Positions 51,655 to 60,737 of a stretch of DNA of 64,000 bases are shown piece by piece. Source of the DNA: Streptomyces sp. CB01635 (GTDB lineage Bacteria; Actinomycetota; Actinomycetes; Streptomycetales; Streptomycetaceae); the NCBI RefSeq assembly GCF_002803065.1, contig NZ_NNBL01000019.1, forward strand, positions 1 to 64,000. The letters run 5' to 3'. How positions within the stretch are numbered: position 1 is the stretch's first letter; each line of letters opens with the position of its first letter. The notes below the pieces were generated by a model. It did no database searches. It worked only from the letters and a program-made list of their open reading frames with translations, and was not told the DNA's origin. Both the position numbers and the translations under genes were made by a program.

Positions 51655-52197
51655 ATGGATGAAAGACGCACCGTCAAGGTGTCGAAGTACCTCTCGAAGC
51701 ATCTGCGGCATCAGCCGGAGCGGATCGGACTGACCCTCGACGAGGGCGGCTGGGTCGAGATCGGCACGCTGCTCGCCGCGGCCGCCGCCCACGGCTTCCG
51801 CATCACGCGGGACGAGCTCGACCACGTCGTCGCCGCCAACGACAAGCGGCGCTTCGCGATCGAGGGCTCCCGGATCCGCGCCAGCCAGGGCCACACCGTG
51901 GACGTCGACCTCGGACTGCTCCCGGCGACCCCGCCCGCGTACCTCTACCACGGCACTGTCGCCTCGGCCCTGGACGCCATCCGCGCCGAGGGGCTGCGGC
52001 CCATGAGCCGGCACGACGTCCACCTCTCGCCCGACCGAGAGACCGCCACCCGCGTCGGCGCCCGCCGCGGCCGCCCCGTCGTGCTGTCCGTCGACGCGGG
52101 AGCGATGCACCGGGACGGCCACACGTTCCGCGTCAGCGCCAACGGCGTCTGGCTCACGGAGGCCGTTCCACCCCGCTACCTGCGGTTTCGCGGCTGA
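51655..52197 (+). CDS. kptA: RNA 2'-phosphotransferase (Tpt1/KptA)
   Basis: A 180-residue enzyme that transfers an RNA 2'-phosphate to NAD+, releasing nicotinamide and ADP-ribose 1'',2''-cyclic phosphate. The N-terminal winged-helix part has KVSKYLSKHLRHQPERIGL and the catalytic region has IRASQGHTVDVDL, YHGTVASALDAI, SRHDVHLSPD and VSANGVWLTEAVPPRY; the conserved His/Arg set is complete. Bacteria lack the yeast-type tRNA splicing junction phosphate, so the cellular substrate is unknown; 5'-end ADP-ribosylation of nucleic acids has been reported for some family members. Confidence 0.93.
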   Translation: MDERRTVKVSKYLSKHLRHQPERIGLTLDEGGWVEIGTLLAAAAAHGFRITRDELDHVVAANDKRRFAIEGSRIRASQGHTVDVDLGLLPATPPAYLYHGTVASALDAIRAEGLRPMSRHDVHLSPDRETATRVGARRGRPVVLSVDAGAMHRDGHTFRVSANGVWLTEAVPPRYLRFRG

Positions 52198-52282
52198 GAC
52201 CGACCGGACCCGCGAGACGCGGTCCCCCGCGCCGCCATCACCCCCGGCCCACGCCCGGCGCGCGCCGCTTAGGCTCTGGGGC

Positions 52283-53221
52283 ATGAGCGATCAGCCCCGT
52301 CAGCCCACGCCCGCCCTGCGCCTGAGCACCGTGATCCTGCCCTACCGCCGCTGGCACGAGGGCAGCCGAGCCGCGTGGCAGCGCGCCGAGGAGCTGGGCT
52401 TCCACACCGCGTACACCTACGACCACCTGGCCTGGCGGACCTTCCGCGACGGGCCGTGGTTCGGCGCCGTGCCGACCCTGACCGCCGCCGCGTCCGTCAC
52501 GGAGCGGATGCGCCTCGGCACGCTCGTCACCTCGCCGAACTTCCGGCACCCGGTCACGCTGGCCAAGGAACTGATCTCCCTCGACGACATCTCCGGTGGC
52601 CGGATCACCCTCGGCATCGGCGCGGGCGGCAACGGCTTCGACGCGACGACGCTCCTGAAGGCCGGCGAGGAGCCATGGTCCCCGCGCGAACGGGCCGACC
52701 ACTTCGCCGAGTTCGTGCCGCTGCTCGACCGGCTGCTGAGCAAGGACTCGGTGACGTACGACGGTGAGTTCTACTCGGCCCAGGAGGCGCGGAACATCCC
52801 GGGTTGCGTGCAGCGGCCCCGGCTGCCCTTCGCGGTGGCCGCGACGGGACCGCGCGGGCTGAAGCTGGCCGCCCGGCACGGGCAGGCGTGGGTGACGACG
52901 GGCGACCCGAAGCTGTTCGAGACGGGCACCCCCGAGGAGTCGATTCAAGCCATTCGCGGACAGGCGGCCAAGCTCGCCGGTGCCTGCGCCGAGATCGGCC
53001 GGGACGCCGCCGAACTCGACAAGGTCCTCCTCACCGGGTTCACCCCGGACCGCGGCCGTCCGCTGGAATCCGTGGACGCCTTCGTCGACTTCGCCGGCAA
53101 GCACGCCGCCCTGGGCATCACCGAGATCGTGATCCACTGGCCCATCCCCGACTCGGCGTTCGCCGCCGACCAGAAGGTCTTCGAAAGCATCGCCACGGAG
53201 GCCCTGGCCCAGCTCGGCTGA
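52283..53221 (+). CDS. LLM class flavin/F420-dependent oxidoreductase
   Basis: A TIM-barrel oxidoreductase of the luciferase-like superfamily, 312 residues. Visible parts are AYTYDHLAWRTFRDGPWFG, RLGTLVTSPNFRHPVTLAKE, DDISGGRITLGIGAGGNGFD and FAVAATGPRGLKLAARH, the phosphate-binding end. In actinobacteria most such proteins with this pattern use F420, but FMN cannot be excluded. The substrate is unknown. It is monocistronic, cytosolic, with its ATG 85 bp after kptA. Confidence 0.88.
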   Translation: MSDQPRQPTPALRLSTVILPYRRWHEGSRAAWQRAEELGFHTAYTYDHLAWRTFRDGPWFGAVPTLTAAASVTERMRLGTLVTSPNFRHPVTLAKELISLDDISGGRITLGIGAGGNGFDATTLLKAGEEPWSPRERADHFAEFVPLLDRLLSKDSVTYDGEFYSAQEARNIPGCVQRPRLPFAVAATGPRGLKLAARHGQAWVTTGDPKLFETGTPEESIQAIRGQAAKLAGACAEIGRDAAELDKVLLTGFTPDRGRPLESVDAFVDFAGKHAALGITEIVIHWPIPDSAFAADQKVFESIATEALAQLG

Positions 53222-53327
53222 AGCCCCGCAGCAACCCGGCGGAACCGGTGGGGCGCCTGCGCGAGGAACGTACTCATCTGCGCGCCCCACCGCACGCCCG
53301 TGCGCGCATATGCGGGACACTGGTGCG

Positions 53328-54230
53328 GTGACCTCACCGACTCCTCGGCCCTGGACCCCGGCCGCCAACGCCCCCGCGCCCCGGCTCGTCGCCACGGACC
53401 TGGACGGCACGCTGTTGCGCGACGACAAGTCCGTCTCGCCGCGGACGGTCGCCGCACTCGCCGCCGCCGAGCAGGCGGGCATCGAGGTCTTCTTCGTGAC
53501 CGGCAGGCCGGCCCGCTGGATGGACGTCGTCAGCGACCACGTGCACGGCCACGGCCTGGCGATCTGCGGGAACGGCGCGGCCGTGGTGGACCTGCACGGC
53601 GGCCCCGGCCGCCACCGGTTCGTGAAGATCAGGGACCTCGCGCCCGAGACCGCCCTCGACGTCGTACACATCCTGCGCGCCGCCGCGCCCGGTACGGCCT
53701 TCGCGGTCGAGCGGACCGGCGGCCTCCACCACGAGCCGACGTACCCGCCGCTGCACCTGGAGGCGGGGGAGAGCGTCGCGGCCGCCGAGAAGCTCCTCGC
53801 CGACGGCTCGCCCTGCGCCGACCAGCCCGTCCTCAAGCTGCTCGCGTACCACGCGGACCTCGCCCCCGACGAGTTCCTCGCCCTGGCCCGCGAGGCCGTC
53901 GGCGACCGCGCGGCGATCACCCGCTCCAGCCCCAGCGCGCTCCTGGAGATCAGCGGCCCCGGCGTCTCCAAGGCCAGCACCCTCGCGCTGTGCTGCGCCG
54001 AGCGCGGCATCACAGCGGCCGAGGTCGTCGCCTTCGGGGACATGCCCAACGACGTGGAGATGCTCACGTGGGCGGGCGCCTCGTTCGCGATGGGCAACGC
54101 GCACCCGGAGGTGCTCGCCGCCGCGTCGGGCCACACGGTGCCCAACAACGAGGACGGAGTGGCCGCGGTCATCGAGCAGATCCTGGCGGCGCGTCGGCCC
54201 TGTGGGGACGGCGCATCGGGCGACTCCTAG
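53328..54230 (+). CDS. Cof-type HAD family phosphatase
   Basis: A HAD class IIB hydrolase of 300 residues. Motif I is VATDLDGTLLRDDK, motif II FFVTGRPARW, motif III the Lys in GVSKASTLAL, and motif IV VVAFGDMPNDVEM. It is a paralogue of the serS-linked HAD gene at 41640, with the same domain order. Start GTG 53328 is preferred, with GGGAC 9 nt upstream; an in-frame ATG lies 18 bp earlier. It converges on a histidine kinase gene, with a hairpin between them. Confidence 0.9.
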   Translation: MTSPTPRPWTPAANAPAPRLVATDLDGTLLRDDKSVSPRTVAALAAAEQAGIEVFFVTGRPARWMDVVSDHVHGHGLAICGNGAAVVDLHGGPGRHRFVKIRDLAPETALDVVHILRAAAPGTAFAVERTGGLHHEPTYPPLHLEAGESVAAAEKLLADGSPCADQPVLKLLAYHADLAPDEFLALAREAVGDRAAITRSSPSALLEISGPGVSKASTLALCCAERGITAAEVVAFGDMPNDVEMLTWAGASFAMGNAHPEVLAAASGHTVPNNEDGVAAVIEQILAARRPCGDGASGDS

Positions 54231-54302
54231 AAGCACGGGAAGAAACGATCCGCCGCACGTGGACCCTCCCCGCGCACAGCCCCCGTGCCCCCTGGAGCGG
54301 CA

Positions 54303-54331
54303 CCCCGTGCTGCCCAAGCCATGGCACGGGG
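54303..54331. terminator. Hairpin between convergent HAD and kinase genes
   Basis: 8-bp arms CCCCGTGC and GCACGGGG with a 13-nt loop in a 141-bp convergent gap. Confidence 0.5.
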
Positions 54332-54371
54332 CGATCCCGGACAAGGCCCGGCTCAGCGCTTCGTCGTGCCT

Positions 54372-56117
54372 TCAGTGAGGCGCCTGCCAGATCACCGTCG
54401 TGCCGCCCCCGTCCTCGCCGATGCCCGGCCCGTACCAGCTGTCGCCACCCAGGGAATCGGCCCGCCGCTTGAGGTTCTTGAGGCCACTGCGCCGGCCGCC
54501 CTCCGGGATGCCGACGCCGTCGTCGGCGACCGTCAGCCGGACGCCGGGCTGCCCGTCGGGGAGCGTGACGTTCGCGTCGACGACCACGTCGATACGGGCG
54601 GCCTCCGCGTGCCGGAACGCGTTGGACAGCGCCTCTCGCAGGGCGGCGATGAGGTTCTTGCCGGTGAGTTCGCCGACCACGGTGTCGACGGCACCGGCGA
54701 AGTGGTGCGTGGGCTTGAAGCCGAGCGGCACGGCCGCCATGTTGATCTCGCGCAGGACCCGTGTGCGCAGGCCCGACGGCGCCTCGGCGGGCCCCTGCTG
54801 GAGCGCGAAGATCGCCGTGCGGATCTCCTGGATGGTGACGTCCAGCTCGTCGACGGCCCTGCCGACACCGACCTGCACCTCGGGCACGACGGACCTGCGC
54901 TGAGCGCTCTCCAGCATCATCCCCGTGGCGAACAGGCGCTGGATGACGAGGTCGTGGAGATCGCGGGCGATCCGGTCGCGGTCCTCGTACACCGCTAGCC
55001 GCTCCCGGTCGCGCTGCGCCTCCGCCATCATCAGCGCGAGTGCGGCCTGCGACGCGAACTGGGTGGCGAGGGTGCGCTCCGCGTCGCTGAAGGGCCGGGC
55101 GCCGCGTGCGCGTGGCGTGACGAGGGTGCCGAGGACGCGGCCGTCGCTCTGAAGGGGCAGCATCATCGCCGGTCCGTATTCGTGCGCGAGATCGGTCAGT
55201 ATGCGCGGGTCGGTGGACGCGTCGTCGATGAACACGGCCGCGCCGCCCAGGAGTTCGGCGACGATCTCGCTCTCGGCCGGGATGATCACGCCGAGGGCCT
55301 GCGACGGCTCGTCCGACGAGACGGCGACGATCTCCATGCCGCCCTCCTCGGCCGGCAGGAGGACGATGCCTGCCGACGAGCCCGACAGGTGTCTGGCCTG
55401 TTCGGCGACGACCTGGAGGGCATCCTCGGCGTCGCTGCCCGACAGCAGGGCGGTCGTGACGGCCACGGATCCGTCGATCCACCGCTCGCGCTGCCTGGCG
55501 GCCTCGTACAGGCGCGCGTTGCCGATGGCGATGCCTGCCTCCGTGGCGAGGACGCGGACCATGTTCAGGTCGTAGTCGTTGAACTCGATCCCGCCCTGCT
55601 TCTCCGTCAGATAGAGGTTGCCGAAGATCTCCCCCTGTACGCGGATGGGGACGCCCAGAAAGCTCCGCATCGGCGGGTGGTGGGACGGAAAGCCGCAGGA
55701 GCGGGGGTCGTCGGCGAGGTTCGCGAGGCGTACCGGGTCCGGGTCGTTGATGAGCGCACCGAGGAGCCCGCGGTGACCGTCGGGCAGCCGTCCGATGAGC
55801 TCCGCCGTCTCTCCGTCGACTCCGTGGAAGACGAAGTCCGAGAGAGCCTCGCCGTCCTCCGAGACGACGCCGATCGCCGCGTAACGGGCGTCGGCGAGCT
55901 CGGCGGCCGTCTCGCAGATGCGGTCGAGGGTGGAGTGCAGCTCCGGACCGGTGCCTACGGACCGCATCGCTTCGAGCAGCTGCGGCACCCGCGCGGTCAG
56001 CTCGGCGGACAGTCCCTGGAGCCCGCGCGTCGCCTGCGTCGCCGCCTCCAGCGCGTCGGAGGAGTCCCGCTCGTCGTCGGACGATGGGGTGGCGCCGGGC
56101 ACCGGAGCAGCTGACAT
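54372..56117 (-). CDS. DosS/DevS-like GAF-GAF histidine kinase, orphan
   Basis: A 581-residue soluble NarL-family sensor kinase. GAF-A (about 60-200) has SHHPPMRSFLGVPIRVQGEI and FGNLYLTEKQGG, which closely resembles mycobacterial DosS/DevS, where a His in this segment binds haem. GAF-B (about 215-365) follows. The HisKA_3 dimerisation motif is DRIARDLHDLVIQRLFATGM with the phosphoacceptor His, then the N box REALSNAFRHAEA and G box ADDGVGIPEG. No response regulator gene is adjacent. It lies directly upstream of and reads with the cyd operon direction, which hints at redox or gas sensing. AAGG precedes the ATG. Confidence 0.9.
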   Translation of the reverse strand: MSAAPVPGATPSSDDERDSSDALEAATQATRGLQGLSAELTARVPQLLEAMRSVGTGPELHSTLDRICETAAELADARYAAIGVVSEDGEALSDFVFHGVDGETAELIGRLPDGHRGLLGALINDPDPVRLANLADDPRSCGFPSHHPPMRSFLGVPIRVQGEIFGNLYLTEKQGGIEFNDYDLNMVRVLATEAGIAIGNARLYEAARQRERWIDGSVAVTTALLSGSDAEDALQVVAEQARHLSGSSAGIVLLPAEEGGMEIVAVSSDEPSQALGVIIPAESEIVAELLGGAAVFIDDASTDPRILTDLAHEYGPAMMLPLQSDGRVLGTLVTPRARGARPFSDAERTLATQFASQAALALMMAEAQRDRERLAVYEDRDRIARDLHDLVIQRLFATGMMLESAQRRSVVPEVQVGVGRAVDELDVTIQEIRTAIFALQQGPAEAPSGLRTRVLREINMAAVPLGFKPTHHFAGAVDTVVGELTGKNLIAALREALSNAFRHAEAARIDVVVDANVTLPDGQPGVRLTVADDGVGIPEGGRRSGLKNLKRRADSLGGDSWYGPGIGEDGGGTTVIWQAPH

Positions 56118-56190
56118 GCCTTGAGACTAGTTAGTCCCATTTGGAGAGGAAAGTCGGGACGAGTCCTGCCCGGCTGCCCGGTCCGCACGG

Positions 56191-59100
56191 CTACGCGCCC
56201 ACCAGGAGCTCCGCCTCCCGCTCGCGCTCCCACAGCGCGCGCAACGGCCCCTCGACCGCGACCAGATCCTCGTACCTGCCGCGCTGCACGACCCTTCCCG
56301 CGTCGAGGACGATGACCTCGTCCACGGCGTCGAGGCCGGCCATCCGGTGCGTGATCAGCAACGTTGTCCGGCCCTCGGTCGCGGACAGGAGGTCCGCCGT
56401 CAGCGCGTCCGCCGTCGGCAGGTCGAGGTGCTCGGCGGGCTCGTCGAGCACGAGGACGGGGAAGTCGGCGAGGAGGGCGCGGGCCAGGGCGAGCCGTTGC
56501 CGCTGGCCTCCGGACAGGCGCGCGCCGTGTTCGCCGACGAGTGTGCCGAGCCCGTCAGGCAGCGAATCTGCCCACTCCAGGAGGCGCGCGGCGGCCAGGA
56601 CTTCGCGCAGTCCGTCGTCGGTGGCGTCCTTCTTCGCGAGGAGCAGGTTCTCGCGCACCGAGCTGTCGAAGAGGTGCGCGTCCTGCGCGCACAGCCCGAC
56701 GAGCCGCCGCACCGCATCCCCTTCGAGCCCGTACGCGTCCTGCCCGGCCAGGGTGTACGACCCCTCAGCCGCGTCCAGGAACCGCAGCAGGACCTGCGCG
56801 AGCGTCGTCTTGCCGGACCCGGACGAGCCGACGACGGCGACCCTGTAGCCCCGCTCCAGCGTGAGGTCGACCCCGTGGAGCGCGTCCCGGCCCTGCCCGT
56901 CGTGGCGCGCGGCGAGACCGCGCACGACCAGAGGGAAGGGATCCTGCGGTGCCTGCGCGGGCGCCTCCGGCTCGCGTACGGGGACCGTCGCGTCCAGGAC
57001 CTCGTGAACGCGTTCGGCGCTCTTCTTGACGCGCTGGCGGTACTGCACGGCGAGCGGCAGGCCCATGACGGCCTCGAACGCGGCCAGCGGCGTCAGGACG
57101 ACGACCGCGAGCTGGACCCCGTCGAGGCGGCCCTCGCGCACACCCTGCACCCCGGCGAGGGCCGCCCCGGCCACAGTGAGGCCGGTGATCAGCGCGGTCA
57201 GTCCATCGCCCAGCGCAGTGGCGGTGGCGGCGCGGGACGCGATCCGCGTCAGCACGGAGTCGGCGGCCTTCGCCTGCGCGGTGCGCGCGGAAAGCGCTCC
57301 GGAGACGGTCAGTTCGGCGGTGCCGGTGAGGAGTTCGGCCACGCGGGTGGCCAGCGTCCCGCGCGCGGGGGCCAGCCGGCGCTCGGCGCGACGGGCGACG
57401 GCTCCGGAGAGCAGCGGCACACCGACCCCCGCGAGCAGCAGGCCGGCGGCGAGCACGGCACCGGCGGAGGGCAGCATCCAGGCGGTGAACGCGACGGAGG
57501 CGGCACCGACCACCGCGGCGGCCGACGCGGGCAGCAGCCAGCGCAGCCAGTAGTCCTGGAGGGCGTCCACATCGGCGACGAGCCGGGAGAGCAGATCACC
57601 GCGGCGCGTCGTGCGCAGGCCCGCGGGGGCGAGCCGCTCAAGGCGCCGGTAGACGGCGACCCTGGTGTCGGCCAGCATCCGCAGCACGGCGTCGTGCGAC
57701 ACGACCCGCTCGGCGTACCGGAAGCAGGCCCGGCCGATCCCGAAGGCGCGGGTCGCCGTGACAGCGACCATCAGGTACATCACGGGCGGCTGCTGCGAGG
57801 CCCGCGAGATGAGCCACCCGGAGGTCGCCATGAGCCCGACGGCGCTGCCGAGGGCGAGCGCTCCGAGCAGCAGCGCGAGGGCAAGCCGCCCCCGCCGCGC
57901 CCGCGCGGCACCTCGCACACGCGCGAGCACACTGCCCCGGCTCTCTCCGGAGTGATCGGATACGTGACGGTCCTCTACGTAGCCGGGCACGTCGGCCGCC
58001 TCGGCCGACGGCACGGGTCGTACCGCAGGCTCCCCCGCCACCGCAGGGGAACGCGGTACGTCGAGACGCACCACCCGGTCGGCGACGGCCAGCAGCGCGG
58101 GACGGTGCACCACCAGAAGGACGGTCCGGCCGGCGGCGAGCCTGCGGACCGCCTCGACGATCCCCGCCTCGGTCTCGCCGTCGAGCGCGGCCGTCGGCTC
58201 GTCCAGCAGCACCACGGGCCGGTCGGCGAGGAACGCCCGTGCCAGGGCGAGGCGTTGCCGCTGCCCGGCGGAGAGCCCGGCCCCGTCCTCGCCGAGCAGG
58301 GTGTCCGCGCCGTCGGGCAGCGCACGGACGAAGTCCTGGGCCCCTGCCTCGCGCAGCGCCTCCTCGACCTCCGCGGACGACGCGTCGGGCCGCGCGAGCC
58401 TCACGTTGTCCGCGACCGACCCGGCGTACAGCTGCGGTCGCTGCGGCACCCAGGCCACGCGCGCGTGCCACGCCTCCCGGTCGAGACCGGCCAGATCGGC
58501 ACCCCCGACGAGGACCCGCCCCGCGTCAGGACGGACGAATCCGAGCGCCGCGCTCAGCAGCGTCGACTTGCCCACGCCGCTCGGGCCGACGAGTGCCACC
58601 GTCTCTCCGGGCGCGACGTCGAAGCCGGCCTCCGAGACGGCGTCCGTGGACCGGCCGGGATAGCGGACGGTCACTCCGTCGAAGGCGATACCGGTGGCCG
58701 CGGGCACCGCTCCGGCGCCGGACGGCGGCACCGGGGTCTCCAGAACGGCGAAGATCTCCTCCGCGGCGGCGAGCCCCTCGGCCGCCGCGTGGTACTGCGC
58801 GCCGACCTGACGCAGTGGCAGATAGGCCTCGGGCGCGAGGACGAGGATGACCAGTCCCACGTAGAGGTCCATGTCGCCGTGCACGAGCCGCATGCCGATG
58901 GTCACGGCCACCAGGGCGACCGACAGTGTCGAGAGCAGTTCGAGGGCGAACGACGACAGGAAAGCGATGCGCAAGGTCCGCATCGTCGCCTGCCGGTACT
59001 CGCCGGTGATCCGGCGGACCGACTCGGCCTGCGCCTTGGCCCGGCCGAACACCTTCAGCGTCGGAAGGCCGGCCACCACGTCCAGGAAGTGCCCCGAAAG

Positions 59101-59694
59101 CCGGGACAGGAGCCGCCACTGACGGTCCATGTGGGACTGGGTGGCCCAGCCGATGAGGATCATGAAGACGGGGATCAGGGGCAGTGTGCAGACGATGATC
59201 GCCGCGGACACCCAGTCCTCGGTGACGATGCGCGCGAGCACCGCCACGGGCACCACCACCGCGAGGCCCAACTGCGGCAGACAGCGCGAGAAGTAGTCGT
59301 CGAGCGCGTCCACACCCCGCGTCGCGAGCGCCACCAGGGATCCGGTCCGCTGCCCACTGAGCCACCCCGGGCCCAGCTGGGAGGCGCGCTCCAGGAGCCG
59401 TCCGCGCAGCTCCGACTTGACCGCCGCGCTGGCCCGGTGAGCGGCCAGTTCGGTCAGCCAGGAGACCAGACCGCGTCCGGCCGCCACCAGCGCAAGCAGC
59501 AAGAGCGGTGTGCGCAGGGCGAAGACATCAAGACCGTGCTCGAAAGCCCCCACCACCACCTCGGCGATGAGCATCGCCTGAGCGATGACCAGGCCCGCCC
59601 CGGCCACGCCGAGGACCACCACCGCGATCAGGAAGAGGCGAGTGGCCCTGGCGTACCGGAGCAGCCGCTGGTCGATCGGTTTCACGTGAAACAC
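56191..59694 (-). CDS. cydDC: Fused CydD-CydC thiol/haem ABC exporter
   Basis: A 1167-residue fusion of two ABC half-transporters needed to assemble cytochrome bd by exporting glutathione/cysteine or otherwise controlling the periplasmic thiol balance. Each half has about six helices then an ATPase: first Walker A GPSGVGKSTLL with LSAGQRQRLALARA and VVLLDEPTAALD, second GSSGSGKTTLA with LSGGQRQRLALARA and VLVLDEPAEHLD. Fusion of cydD and cydC is usual in Streptomyces. The start is either GTG 59694 (GAGGG only 1 nt away) or GTG 59685 (about 10 nt from GAGGG). Both lie within or beside a perfect parS site. Confidence 0.95.
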   Translation of the reverse strand: MFHVKPIDQRLLRYARATRLFLIAVVVLGVAGAGLVIAQAMLIAEVVVGAFEHGLDVFALRTPLLLLALVAAGRGLVSWLTELAAHRASAAVKSELRGRLLERASQLGPGWLSGQRTGSLVALATRGVDALDDYFSRCLPQLGLAVVVPVAVLARIVTEDWVSAAIIVCTLPLIPVFMILIGWATQSHMDRQWRLLSRLSGHFLDVVAGLPTLKVFGRAKAQAESVRRITGEYRQATMRTLRIAFLSSFALELLSTLSVALVAVTIGMRLVHGDMDLYVGLVILVLAPEAYLPLRQVGAQYHAAAEGLAAAEEIFAVLETPVPPSGAGAVPAATGIAFDGVTVRYPGRSTDAVSEAGFDVAPGETVALVGPSGVGKSTLLSAALGFVRPDAGRVLVGGADLAGLDREAWHARVAWVPQRPQLYAGSVADNVRLARPDASSAEVEEALREAGAQDFVRALPDGADTLLGEDGAGLSAGQRQRLALARAFLADRPVVLLDEPTAALDGETEAGIVEAVRRLAAGRTVLLVVHRPALLAVADRVVRLDVPRSPAVAGEPAVRPVPSAEAADVPGYVEDRHVSDHSGESRGSVLARVRGAARARRGRLALALLLGALALGSAVGLMATSGWLISRASQQPPVMYLMVAVTATRAFGIGRACFRYAERVVSHDAVLRMLADTRVAVYRRLERLAPAGLRTTRRGDLLSRLVADVDALQDYWLRWLLPASAAAVVGAASVAFTAWMLPSAGAVLAAGLLLAGVGVPLLSGAVARRAERRLAPARGTLATRVAELLTGTAELTVSGALSARTAQAKAADSVLTRIASRAATATALGDGLTALITGLTVAGAALAGVQGVREGRLDGVQLAVVVLTPLAAFEAVMGLPLAVQYRQRVKKSAERVHEVLDATVPVREPEAPAQAPQDPFPLVVRGLAARHDGQGRDALHGVDLTLERGYRVAVVGSSGSGKTTLAQVLLRFLDAAEGSYTLAGQDAYGLEGDAVRRLVGLCAQDAHLFDSSVRENLLLAKKDATDDGLREVLAAARLLEWADSLPDGLGTLVGEHGARLSGGQRQRLALARALLADFPVLVLDEPAEHLDLPTADALTADLLSATEGRTTLLITHRMAGLDAVDEVIVLDAGRVVQRGRYEDLVAVEGPLRALWEREREAELLVGA
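59679..59692. other. parS site (ParB binding) embedded in the cydDC start
   Basis: The perfect palindrome GTTTCACGTGAAAC covers codons 1-6 of cydDC, so the protein begins M-F-H-V-K-P. The GTG in the centre of the site is itself a candidate start codon. Confidence 0.85.
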
Positions 59695-59712
59695 ACCCTC
59701 GTCATCAGGGGC

Positions 59713-60717
59713 TCAGTGTGCGGCGTCGGCGATGTGCTGGGTGCCGATCCGCTTGCGGAACACCCAGTACGTCCACGACTGGTAGAGCAGCACGATGGGC
59801 GTCGCCACCGCCGCGCACCAGGTCATGATCTTCAGGGTGTAGGGGCTCGACGAGGCGTTGGTGACCGTGAGGCTCCAGTCCGGGTCGAGTGAAGACGGCA
59901 TGACGTTCGGGAACAGCGTCAGGAAGAGCATCGCGAAGGCTGCCGCGATCGTGATGCCGGACAGCGCGAACGACCAGCCCTCACGCCCCGCCTTGATCGC
60001 GATGATGGCCCCGACGAGGGCGAGCATCGTGATGATCACCGCGATCAGCGACGAGCCGTCGCCCTTGTCGGCCTGGGTCCAGATCAGGAAGGCGAGCGCG
60101 AAGGCCGCAGCCACCAGACCGAGCCCCAGCGCCATCTTCCGCGCCCGCACCCGAATGTCGCCCACCGTCTTGAGCGAGGCGAACACCGCGCCGTGGAAGG
60201 TGAACAGCGTCAGCGTCACCAGACCACCGAGAATCGCGTACGGGTTGAGCAGGTCCCAGAAGCTGCCCACGAACTCCTTGTGCGCGTCGATCTTCACGCC
60301 GCGCACGATGTTCCCGAAGGCCACGCCCCACAGCACCGCCGGGATCAGCGAGGTCCAGAAGATCGCGTGCTCCCAGTTGGTCTGCCACTTCTCCTCGGGC
60401 CGCTTCGCCCGGTACTCGAAGGCGACGCCCCGCACGATCAGGCAGACCAGGATCATCAGCAGCGGCAGGTAGAAGCCTGAGAAAAGCGTCGCGTACCAGT
60501 CCGGGAAGGCGGCGAAGGTTGCACCGCCGGCCGTGAGAAGCCACACCTCGTTACCGTCCCAGACGGGTCCGATGGTGTTGATCAGGACGCGCCGCTCGGT
60601 GCGTCCGCGAGCGAGCACCTTGGTCAGGACCCCGATCCCGAAGTCGAATCCCTCCAGGAAGAAGTAGCCGATCCACAGGACCGCTATGAGTACGAACCAG
60701 ACGTCGTGAAGTTCCAT
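59713..60717 (-). CDS. cydB: Cytochrome bd oxidase subunit II
   Basis: A 334-residue membrane protein with about eight to nine helices, subunit II of the quinol-oxidising bd oxidase. Family features include FFLEGFDFGIGVL, GPVWDGNEVWLLTAGGATFAAFPDWYATLFSG and the C-terminal SWTYWVFRKRI. It lies 20 bp after cydA, with GAGGAG before the ATG, and 18 bp before cydDC, so the three form one operon. Confidence 0.96.
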   Translation of the reverse strand: MELHDVWFVLIAVLWIGYFFLEGFDFGIGVLTKVLARGRTERRVLINTIGPVWDGNEVWLLTAGGATFAAFPDWYATLFSGFYLPLLMILVCLIVRGVAFEYRAKRPEEKWQTNWEHAIFWTSLIPAVLWGVAFGNIVRGVKIDAHKEFVGSFWDLLNPYAILGGLVTLTLFTFHGAVFASLKTVGDIRVRARKMALGLGLVAAAFALAFLIWTQADKGDGSSLIAVIITMLALVGAIIAIKAGREGWSFALSGITIAAAFAMLFLTLFPNVMPSSLDPDWSLTVTNASSSPYTLKIMTWCAAVATPIVLLYQSWTYWVFRKRIGTQHIADAAH

Positions 60718-60737
60718 GCCTCAGCAGCTCCTCAGTC

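Noticed and set aside
56347..59892. A roughly 1180-codon open frame antisense to cydDC
   Set aside because: A shadow frame of a well-supported ABC exporter; composition is Arg/Gly/His-rich and it crosses the cydDC start.
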